Shown in pieces: positions 6,674-12,204 of a stretch of DNA of 12,204 bases; within the stretch, counting starts at the first letter, position 1; every line of letters starts with the position of its first letter. This DNA is from Dehalococcoidia bacterium. Its GTDB lineage: Bacteria; Chloroflexota; Dehalococcoidia; UBA6926. The translations under genes were made by a program, and so were the position numbers. The notes below the pieces were generated by a model. It saw nothing but the letters and a program-made list of their open reading frames with translations, made no database searches and had not been told where the DNA came from. The stretch lies in the NCBI GenBank assembly GCA_012271225.1, contig JAAXGS010000017.1, positions 1-12,204 of the forward strand, given 5' to 3'.

Positions 6674-6721
6674 TCTTTTTAGTCACCGGCCACATGGAAG
6701 AACTGGCCAGCAAGCTGTAGG
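6674..6721 (+). repeat. Direct repeat, copy 2: orphan 3' end of phoU
   Basis: These 48 bases reproduce the last 15 codons and the stop of phoU in the same orientation, with only three synonymous differences from 5919-5966. Nothing upstream resembles phoU; hicA ends 15 bp before it. It is therefore a relic or attachment-like scar, not a gene. The G-rich bases that follow (6721-6735) loosely resemble the bases after the real phoU stop, so a little downstream flank may have come with it. Confidence 0.9.
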
Positions 6722-6753
6722 AGAGGGGAGGAGTGGCGTAGTCAGATATCCGG

Positions 6754-8541
6754 TTACACCTTGTCAGCGTACGGCCAGATTTCGATAATCTTTTCGGCCA
6801 TCCACTCACTGCGCCTGCGAATGGCGTCTTCATCCCAAACATCCGGAGCCATTTTCAGCAGTTTGGTATTTAGACGGAGAGTACTATGCTGCCTCAGCGT
6901 CTCTTTCTTCCTTGCCCAAGTCTCATTCGACAGTGCCCCGTTCAATTTTTGCGTAACCAGAGTCAGATTGCCGATCTCCTTTACAGAGTTCTCTCTTCGC
7001 GAAAGACTCTCCTCGTCGTTGGTTTGATCTGGTGGCAACGGCCAATTACGTTGCCAAGAAACAGGCATGATATGCTCGCGAGACAGCCTGTCTTCTCCGA
7101 GCGCCTCCGTCTTGTGTGTGCGAATATGTTGCTCAATGGCTTCCAGCACCATCAACTGACGGTTGTCAGCGATTTTGAATGGGCGACTCTGGAGGTTCTC
7201 GATCACTTGTTGATCCCTAGGCCATATCCTATTTTCAGCTGTTTGGCTATGCAAGAAGTCAACAATGGATTCAGATACCGTTTTGTGTTCCCCATGGCAA
7301 AGTTTACTCAAGAGTTCAAAGAACAGTCTGTTCAGGCCTTGAGATTGCTGTCCACAGAGCATCCTCCTTACTAAGTAACTCTCGAGGGCTCGGGTCGACC
7401 GGGCTATTTCGCTCTCCGGCATGTCTTCGGTGTACATCCACAAGAGCAGTGGCACGACAACGCCCAGTTCCATCGTCTTGAGTCTCCTTAGGAACCGTTC
7501 GCTTCTTGGTTGGCGAGCTTCTTCTATGTCAATGTAAAGCTGACCAGCTTTCTGTATATCTGCGGTCAGTTCTTTTATGTCACGAGAATCTGCTATCAAG
7601 ACTCGTTTGAAGTTGTTGTACACTCTCTCCGCAATTACGTCAGTTCCTGCGCCTTTGTGTAGCATCTCGGTTTTCATAGCAGTCCAGTAGTGGAGGAAAC
7701 GGTCCAGGTGTATTCTGGTTAGTCTTCCTTCTTTAGTTCCTCTGCGCCACCACTGATTACTTTCGAAGAAACCCCACAGGTCTCGTGCCTGTTGTTCTTC
7801 GTCTACTACGTTTGCTTGATACATGATTTCGTTCTTGATGTGGTCAGACTCCAAGAGTGGCTCAGCTCTGGCATTGAGCACCGCGAATATGAAATGAGGT
7901 TTCTCATTGCGATCAAGATTCACTGTGGCCAGTTTCATCTGCTGCAACAGAGTAGTCTCAAGTGCGTTCGCTCTTGGCTCTCGTTCGGCCGGGGCTTGAT
8001 TTATCCAGTCGCTAATTTGCTGAACGAAGTATTCATATGCCTTGTCTATTTGACGTGCTACACCTCTTGGCGCACCCTCTCGAATAATATCCTGAAATGA
8101 ACTGCGGTCACTCACATTAGATTGGCGCACCTTCGTTTGATCCTCAGACTTTTGACCCCAAAAATCTTCATCATTCTGGGTCAATTTTTGGAGCCTCTCA
8201 GAACGTGAGTTGTCACCGAGGCTTCTGAAGCACTGTTCAGCAGCCCTAATCAACAATTGAAGGGTGGTAAGTCTTTGCTGACCATCGACAACAATGTGCT
8301 TTGCCACTTGCCCAGCAACTGTCGGTAGCGCCTGCAAGATTATCGCACCCATGAAATGAGCGGGGAGGTCCGCTCCCGGATTCGCCAGCAATTCATCCAC
8401 TTTGCTTCTAACATCTTCCCAGAGTGGTCCCCACTGGTCTTCCTGCGTCCACGCATACGGCCTTTGAAAGACTGGTATCCGATAAGATACGTTGCTACCG
8501 AAGAGCCTCTTGAGGTTATGTATGCTTGCATCCACTGACAT
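6754..8541 (-). CDS. DUF262/DUF1524 protein, GmrSD-like type IV restriction enzyme
   Basis: The product is 595 residues with an N-terminal DUF262 (GmrS/ParB-like NTPase) domain fused to a C-terminal DUF1524 HNH-type nuclease. DUF262 motifs are YRIPVFQRPYAW (20-31), GAIIL (65-69) and the NTPase motif VDGQQRLTTL (85-94). The C-terminal half has EHIMPVSW (489-496), with the HxxP metal/catalytic motif, then EIGNLTLV and LNGALSN..W..K (533-546). Enzymes of this architecture cut modified phage DNA in an NTP-dependent way. All key motifs look intact. Start choice: an AGGAG at 8547-8543 sits only one base from the ATG at 8541 but seven bases from an in-frame GTG at 8535, so the true start may be two codons later. 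GC content is visibly below that of the flanks, consistent with transfer. The gene is convergent with hicBA and bracketed by relics of phoU and of the CoA-transferase gene. Confidence 0.88.
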   Translation of the reverse strand: MSVDASIHNLKRLFGSNVSYRIPVFQRPYAWTQEDQWGPLWEDVRSKVDELLANPGADLPAHFMGAIILQALPTVAGQVAKHIVVDGQQRLTTLQLLIRAAEQCFRSLGDNSRSERLQKLTQNDEDFWGQKSEDQTKVRQSNVSDRSSFQDIIREGAPRGVARQIDKAYEYFVQQISDWINQAPAEREPRANALETTLLQQMKLATVNLDRNEKPHFIFAVLNARAEPLLESDHIKNEIMYQANVVDEEQQARDLWGFFESNQWWRRGTKEGRLTRIHLDRFLHYWTAMKTEMLHKGAGTDVIAERVYNNFKRVLIADSRDIKELTADIQKAGQLYIDIEEARQPRSERFLRRLKTMELGVVVPLLLWMYTEDMPESEIARSTRALESYLVRRMLCGQQSQGLNRLFFELLSKLCHGEHKTVSESIVDFLHSQTAENRIWPRDQQVIENLQSRPFKIADNRQLMVLEAIEQHIRTHKTEALGEDRLSREHIMPVSWQRNWPLPPDQTNDEESLSRRENSVKEIGNLTLVTQKLNGALSNETWARKKETLRQHSTLRLNTKLLKMAPDVWDEDAIRRRSEWMAEKIIEIWPYADKV

Positions 8542-8566
8542 TCTCCTCTCTAAAACAAGAATTCAA

Positions 8567-8585
8567 AGAGGGTTGATAGCCCTCT
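8567..8585 (-). promoter_or_regulatory. Inverted repeat in the leader of the DUF262 gene
   Basis: AGAGGG and CCCTCT are perfect 6-bp arms around a 7-base spacer, 26-44 bp upstream of the ATG and just downstream of a candidate -10. It could be a repressor operator or an mRNA hairpin. The sequence shows only the symmetry. Confidence 0.35.
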
Positions 8586-8589
8586 CTCT

Positions 8590-8617
8590 ATCCTACTTCC
8601 TCTTTGCCCCACGTCAG
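8590..8617 (-). promoter_or_regulatory. Candidate promoter of the DUF262 gene, partly inside the CoA-transferase relic
   Basis: On the minus strand CTGACG (8617-8612) and TAGGAT (8595-8590) are 16 bp apart, each matching consensus at 4 of 6 positions. The -35-like box lies inside the duplicated CoA-transferase 3' end. The intact gene reads CCGGCG at the same place, so two of the base changes in the relic improve the match to a -35. Confidence 0.3.
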
Positions 8618-8662
8618 GATCGTAGTCCATGCTGATGTGGCCCTTGTCCACGAATGAACGGT
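8609..8662 (-). pseudogene. Relic of the 3' end of the CoA-transferase gene (repeat copy 2)
   Basis: These 54 bases match 9550-9603, the last 18 sense codons of the intact CoA-transferase gene, at 48 of 54 positions and in the same orientation. In the shared frame three changes are synonymous (Arg, Asp, Pro). Three change residues (Asp to His, Gly to Ser, Gly to Asp). The stop codon is not retained. Similarity may continue weakly to about 8700 with a net two-base offset. The relic lies between the DUF262 gene and the methyltransferase and has no gene body, so it is a scar of recombination or integration. Confidence 0.85.
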
Positions 8663-8673
8663 GAGTTCCGTGC

Positions 8674-8731
8674 CCCAGCATACCACACCTATCCTGTTAG
8701 TATGAACACGCCTTAGTTGAACCCAGCATAC
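8674..8731. repeat. Short 10-bp direct repeat
   Basis: CCCAGCATAC occurs at 8674-8683 and again at 8722-8731, 48 bp apart, in the non-coding space after the methyltransferase gene. It is short enough to be chance, and no function is assigned. Confidence 0.3.
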
Positions 8732-8749
8732 GGCCCGGTTTGCCGTCTT

Positions 8750-9472
8750 CTATCCTGACCATACGTCGCACCCCAGGAACTGTCTTCCAACGGTCTGTGC
8801 TGCCGCCATGACGGAATAACTGCCCGCCGCAGGGTCAAGAACGATATCCTGAGGGTCCGACACAGCCTCAATCAGCGCTGCCTGGAGACCCACCGGCTTT
8901 CTGTGCGTCACTGTTGGATTGTCGACTGCAGATCGAACACGGGGAACTGCCTCGTCCCATACATCCGGAATATCGTGTCGTTGCCATATGCCTTTGGCAC
9001 GCACCGGGTTCTTCTGAAGAACAATCAGATGCTCACTGAAACGGCGAGTCCGATAGCCCATCCCCATTCGTTTCTTGTTCCATGTGATCAAGTCAACGAT
9101 ATTGAGCGGCGTGCCCTCCAGCCAGGATTGCAGGCCATTGCACAAATGGAACTTGTCCATCCACAGAAAAAGGTGGCCGGATGGCGTCAGGGCATTCGCA
9201 ATGCCACGAATGAATTGAGCAATGGTCTCCTCATCCATCTGGGGCAAACTTGACCGCAGTTGGCCTCGGTTCACCCCCTCGTTTCCGTACGCCATCTTGT
9301 CGAGAATTCCCCGATATTGAGGGTCGAGGAAACTGACGGGCACAGCCTCAGGAGGCATTGCATTCAGCAGTCGCAGACCGTCAAAGGTATTTTGCCGATT
9401 TAAAGGCAATGGCCAATGGGCCACCGGCGTGGGTTTCCGCGCCGCCAGGCGGTCATTGGCCATCACAGACAT
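8750..9472 (-). CDS. DNA methyltransferase, beta class (N6-adenine or N4-cytosine)
   Basis: This is a 240-residue S-adenosylmethionine-dependent DNA methyltransferase. The catalytic motif IV is near the N-terminus as DPQY (50-53), where most relatives have DPPY. The cofactor-binding motif I is near the C-terminus as DPAAGSY (213-219). Motif X (HRKPVGLQAALI, 190-201) directly precedes it. The order IV...X-I defines the beta class. The middle (about 100-175) with HLFLWMDKFHL and KRMGMGYRTRRFSEHL would hold the target recognition part. A near-perfect ribosome site, GGGAGGTGATCC, ends at the ATG. No restriction endonuclease is immediately adjacent, so it may be solitary or work with the DUF262 gene downstream. 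Target sequence and methylated base cannot be read from the sequence. Confidence 0.88.
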   Translation of the reverse strand: MSVMANDRLAARKPTPVAHWPLPLNRQNTFDGLRLLNAMPPEAVPVSFLDPQYRGILDKMAYGNEGVNRGQLRSSLPQMDEETIAQFIRGIANALTPSGHLFLWMDKFHLCNGLQSWLEGTPLNIVDLITWNKKRMGMGYRTRRFSEHLIVLQKNPVRAKGIWQRHDIPDVWDEAVPRVRSAVDNPTVTHRKPVGLQAALIEAVSDPQDIVLDPAAGSYSVMAAAQTVGRQFLGCDVWSG

Positions 9473-9544
9473 GGATCACCTCCCGCGAACAATCGTTCCG
9501 TGACGCATTGTCGCACAGTGCGTGTGCTGATTCCGTGCCCTCCC

Positions 9545-10891
9545 CTACGCCACGCCGGGGTCGTAGTCCATGCCGATGTCGCCCTTGTCCACGAATGACC
9601 GGTACTCCTCATCTGAGTAGCCCATCACCTGCCTGTAGACGTACTCATTGTCCTCTCCAAGCCGCACGGCGTGCCGCCGAATCTCATACGGCGTGTTCTG
9701 CAGGCGGAACCCCACAGTGGGGTTCAGGTGCGTCCCCGCCTCCGGGTGCGTCACCTCCTGGAAGAAGCCGCGTTCCCGCACGTGCGGGTCCTCATGGACG
9801 TTGCTCTCATCCATGACCATTCCGGCCGGAACGCCCGCCTCTTGCAGCCGGGTCATCGTCTCCCGCGCATCCTGCTCAATTGTCCACCGCGCGATTGCCT
9901 CATCGAGCTCTCGCCGATTCTGATAGCGGCTGAGGCTATCGACAAAGCGGGGATCGTCCGCGAGGCCCGGCTCGCCCATGATCCGGCACAGCGTGCGGAA
10001 CTCGGCATCGGTTCGGCAGACGATCGTGAGCCATCGCTCCTCGCCGGCGCATCGGTAGACGTTGTGGGGCGCGAGGAATGGGTGGGTGTTGCCCAACTGC
10101 GTGCGCACGCGGCCGTTCATGGTGTAGTCCATGACAAAATCGCCCAGGAAGGGGACGAAGTTCTCCGCCGTCGGCGCCTCAATCAGGATGCCCTTGCCGG
10201 TTTTGTTGCGATGCCGCAGGCCCATGATGAAGGCAAGCGCGCCGCCAACGCCGCCCGCCGCATCGCTTGGCACGCCGCTGGGCCCCCGGGTGGGGTCCTC
10301 ATCCGGATACGTGCGCAGCAGGGGGTGTCCGGCCAGCGCCTCCATGTGGTTCCCCCATGTGCGGTAGTTCTTGTAGGGGCCATCGATGCCAAACGCCGGC
10401 ATCCGGACCATGATCAGGCGCGGATTGATGGCGGAGAGGCGTTCCCACGTGATGCCCAGCCGCTCCATGGAGATGGAGACGTTGTTCTCCAGAAAGCCGT
10501 CAGAGGCCGCCACAAGCCGTTCCAGCGCCTCCTGCCCCTCCGCGCTGGTCAGGTCCATGGTGACGGAGAGCTTGTTCCGTCCGTGCGTGTTGAAGATGGC
10601 GTTGCGATTCCACGGGCGCTCTCCCGGCTCATCGTCGACGTACCCCATGCCGGTGTTCCGCAGGCGCACCAACTCAAGCGGGGGGCGTGCCATCTGCCCG
10701 CGCGTGCTGGTCGCAAAGTGCTTGATGGATTCAATGCGGATGACCTCCGCGCCCCAGTCCGCCAGGTGCATGGTTCCGTACGGCCCCGCCCAGACAACCG
10801 TGATGTCCAGGATGCGCAGTCCCTCAAGGGGCAGGCGTCCGGTGCCGGGAACAGGTGAGCCGCTCAAATCACGCCGATCTGTCGTCGTCAT
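9545..10891 (-). CDS. CaiB/BaiF family III CoA-transferase with catalytic Asp
   Basis: The product is 448 residues. It moves coenzyme A between acyl-CoA and a carboxylic acid in the cytoplasm; the substrate is not evident. The ATG at 10891 follows AAAGGAG with good spacing. Family features are LEGLRILDITVVWAGPYGTM (22-41) with DWGAEVIRIE, then NTHGRNKLSVTMDL (101-114) and FGIDGPYKNY (167-176). PSDAAGG (208-214) follows, in which Asp210 aligns with the catalytic Asp of formyl-CoA transferase, exactly 21 residues before the TGKG motif. It is preceded by a paralogue 77 bp upstream on the same strand, probably co-transcribed. Its 3' end is duplicated 941 bp away at 8609-8662, beyond the methyltransferase gene. 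Confidence 0.9.
   Translation of the reverse strand: MTTTDRRDLSGSPVPGTGRLPLEGLRILDITVVWAGPYGTMHLADWGAEVIRIESIKHFATSTRGQMARPPLELVRLRNTGMGYVDDEPGERPWNRNAIFNTHGRNKLSVTMDLTSAEGQEALERLVAASDGFLENNVSISMERLGITWERLSAINPRLIMVRMPAFGIDGPYKNYRTWGNHMEALAGHPLLRTYPDEDPTRGPSGVPSDAAGGVGGALAFIMGLRHRNKTGKGILIEAPTAENFVPFLGDFVMDYTMNGRVRTQLGNTHPFLAPHNVYRCAGEERWLTIVCRTDAEFRTLCRIMGEPGLADDPRFVDSLSRYQNRRELDEAIARWTIEQDARETMTRLQEAGVPAGMVMDESNVHEDPHVRERGFFQEVTHPEAGTHLNPTVGFRLQNTPYEIRRHAVRLGEDNEYVYRQVMGYSDEEYRSFVDKGDIGMDYDPGVA
9550..9603 (-). repeat. Direct repeat, copy 1: 3' end of the intact CoA-transferase gene
   Basis: This segment, ending two bases before the TAG stop (9547-9545), is matched by 8609-8662 at 48 of 54 positions. 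Mismatches are at 9555, 9557, 9560, 9574, 9580 and 9599. The two copies bracket the methyltransferase gene. Confidence 0.85.
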
Positions 10892-10968
10892 GTGGGTGCT
10901 CCTTTCTCTCTGTTCGTCTTCCTGTCATGGTGTGGTCGCTTGTGTGCGCGCCAGCGACGCGAACGCGG

Positions 10969-12186
10969 TCAGATAACGCCCTCGGATCGGAGCAGGCTCA
11001 CGGCCTCGCCCTCGATCCCGATCTCCCGGAGAATCTCCGCGGTGTGCTCGCCCAGGAGGGGGGCGCGGCGGCGCGGCGGCCGTTCCCCGTCATCAAAGTG
11101 GATGCGAGAGTTGAATCCGGGATAGTTCAGCGGCCCGGTTGCGGGGTGATCGATGGTCTGCCAGAAGCCGCGAGCGTTGAAGTCCTCGTCCTTGATGAGG
11201 TCCTCGATGGTGTTGACGGGCGCGCCAAGCACGCCGTGCTCCATGCAGGCCCTCTGCACCTCCTTGGTGGTGCGCTCCAGCATCCAGGGGATGAGCGTGG
11301 CCTCCCATTCCTCCGCCGCCGCCGGGCGGGAGCGCGCGGCGACGGTGTCCCAGCCGGGCTGCGTCAGGATGTCCTCCGCGCCCACCATGCGCGCCATGTT
11401 GGGAAACTGCGCGGCGCCGGCCGTTGTCATGAACAGGCCGTCCAGGCACGGATAGATGCCGCTGCCCAGTCCCAGGCTGGCCCCCGGAGAGACGCGCATG
11501 GCGACGTTGTTGTTGTATTGATACCCCAGCAGCCGCTGCATGCGCGCGTCAATGGATTGCAGCGTGACCTCAAAGTAGCTGACGTCGATATTGTCGCCGT
11601 GTCCATGCAGTTCCGCGTTGGTCAAGCCCAGCGCCGTGGCCAGGGCCGCGGCGTAGCCCACGTGAAAGCTGGCCATGCGCCCGGCCGTCTTCAGCGGCTC
11701 AAGCTCCGGATCACCGGATCCCCACATGTTGCCGCCCATGGCGTACAGCGTCAGGTCAAGCCCCACCCAGTCCTTGTACGGCCCCGTCTTGCCGAAGTTG
11801 CTGATGGACGTCATCACCAGCCGCGGATTGATACGGCTGAGCTCGTCATAGCCGAGGCCAAGCGAGGGGAGGAGGTCCGGCGGGAAGCTTTCGACGAGGA
11901 TGTCCGCGTTGGCGACAAGTTGCCTGATGATCTGCCTGCCCCTCTCCGTCTTGATATCGAGGGTGACGGAGCGCTTGTTGGTGTTGAGGAAGAGGAAGAG
12001 GCCGCTCTTCTCCAGGTCCGGCTCATCATGGTAGAAGGGGCCGATGCGGCGCGCCGGGTCTCCGCCGCCCGGCCGCTCAATCTTGATGACGTCCGCGCCG
12101 TAGTCGCCCAGAATGCGGGTCGCGAACGGCCCCGCCGTGTAATGCGTCAGATCAATGACGCGGACATCCTCAAGCGGCATGAACAT
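10969..12186 (-). CDS. CaiB/BaiF family III CoA-transferase lacking the catalytic Asp
   Basis: The product is 405 residues, normal for the family. The ATG at 12186 has GGGAGGAG ten bases upstream; an ATG two codons on is possible. Family motifs are LEDVRVIDLTHYTAGPFATR (5-24), DYGADVIKIERPGGGDPARR (28-47), NTNKRSVTLDIKTERGR and FGKTGPYKDW (131-140). In the segment that should hold the catalytic Asp (about residues 162-190, LEPLKTAGRMASFHVGYAAA onward) there is no Asp; the best-aligned position is Arg170 or nearby. The TG.G motif is replaced by HGHG with a small insertion. It may be the non-catalytic partner of the neighbouring paralogue, or may use another residue. The substrate is unknown. 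Confidence 0.87.
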   Translation of the reverse strand: MFMPLEDVRVIDLTHYTAGPFATRILGDYGADVIKIERPGGGDPARRIGPFYHDEPDLEKSGLFLFLNTNKRSVTLDIKTERGRQIIRQLVANADILVESFPPDLLPSLGLGYDELSRINPRLVMTSISNFGKTGPYKDWVGLDLTLYAMGGNMWGSGDPELEPLKTAGRMASFHVGYAAALATALGLTNAELHGHGDNIDVSYFEVTLQSIDARMQRLLGYQYNNNVAMRVSPGASLGLGSGIYPCLDGLFMTTAGAAQFPNMARMVGAEDILTQPGWDTVAARSRPAAAEEWEATLIPWMLERTTKEVQRACMEHGVLGAPVNTIEDLIKDEDFNARGFWQTIDHPATGPLNYPGFNSRIHFDDGERPPRRRAPLLGEHTAEILREIGIEGEAVSLLRSEGVI

Positions 12187-12204
12187 TGTCTACCGACTCC
12201 TCCC

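Larger units (their letters stand above)
5967..9549. other. Accessory defence-like region between phoU and a CoA-transferase gene
   Basis: The segment between the 3' ends of two convergent chromosomal genes carries hicB-hicA, a DUF262-DUF1524 gene and a DNA methyltransferase. Relics of the 3' ends of phoU (6674-6721) and of the CoA-transferase gene (8609-8662) separate the three cassettes. The DUF262 gene is clearly less GC-rich than its surroundings: three sampled 60-base lines contain about 43, 50 and 55 percent GC, against 75 percent in a sampled pstA line. No integrase, transposase, tRNA or inverted terminal repeats were found, so its mobility mechanism is not shown. Confidence 0.65.

Noticed and set aside
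6665..9298. A 13-base identity, CGTACGCCATCTT, at 6665-6677 and 9286-9298
   Set aside because: About one 13-base match is expected by chance in a window this size, and the second copy is ordinary coding sequence of the methyltransferase (KMAYG). It is not used as evidence for a cassette border.
8666..9540. TTCCGTGCCC at 8666-8675 and 9531-9540, near both ends of the methyltransferase cassette
   Set aside because: The position is suggestive, but ten bases recur by chance many times in 12 kb. It could be revisited if other cassettes carry it.
5967..9549. A transposon or integron explanation with integrase, terminal inverted repeats or attC sites
   Set aside because: No recombinase or transposase gene, no matching inverted ends and no attC-like folded sites were seen. 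The 48- and 54-bp repeats are too long and too diverged for transposon target duplications.
9671..10858. A 395-codon open frame on the plus strand
   Set aside because: It lies antisense to the well-supported CoA-transferase gene, has an Arg/Ala/His-rich composition typical of shadow frames in GC-rich DNA, and matches no family.
1..12204. CRISPR arrays, tRNA or rRNA genes
   Set aside because: No regularly spaced repeat array, cloverleaf or rRNA-like sequence was recognised on either strand by eye.

Overview
The window is a high-GC bacterial chromosome segment. Its lineage cannot be proved from this sequence. The tail of polA ahead of a phosphate operon, a doubled pstB and tandem CaiB/BaiF CoA-transferases are compatible with a Chloroflexota-like (SAR202/Dehalococcoidia) genome, but that is a weak inference.

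Left part (1-5965, plus strand): the last 47 codons of DNA polymerase I, then a complete high-affinity phosphate uptake operon pstS-pstC-pstA-pstB1-pstB2-phoU. A PhoB/PhoP-type box of five 6-bp units repeating every 11 bp precedes pstS (202-251). A two-unit version of the same motif precedes pstC (1494-1510). A strong C(UUCG)G hairpin (1303-1337) lies between pstS and pstC, so the binding protein and the permease/ATPase genes could be expressed at different levels. PstS captures phosphate outside the membrane, PstC and PstA form the channel, PstB hydrolyses ATP, and PhoU couples the transporter to the phosphate-sensing kinase.

Middle part (5966-9544): an accessory, defence-like region between two convergent housekeeping genes. 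It holds a HicB/HicA-like toxin-antitoxin pair (plus strand), a fused DUF262-DUF1524 protein of the GmrSD-like type IV restriction kind (minus strand, clearly lower GC) and a beta-class DNA methyltransferase (minus strand). The cassettes are separated by relics of the two flanking genes. The last 48 bp of phoU is repeated after hicA (45/48 identical, all three differences synonymous). About 54 bp of the 3' end of the CoA-transferase gene is repeated between the DUF262 gene and the methyltransferase (48/54 identical). The order is therefore phoU | hicBA | phoU' | DUF262 | caiB' | MTase | caiB. This looks like a hotspot in which cassettes were stacked by integration or homologous recombination at gene 3' ends. 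No integrase or transposase gene is visible.

Right part (9545-12186, minus strand): two adjacent family III (CaiB/BaiF) CoA-transferases, 77 bp apart. The downstream one has the expected catalytic Asp (D210). The upstream one has no Asp in the aligned segment, so the two may form a heteromer with one catalytic subunit.
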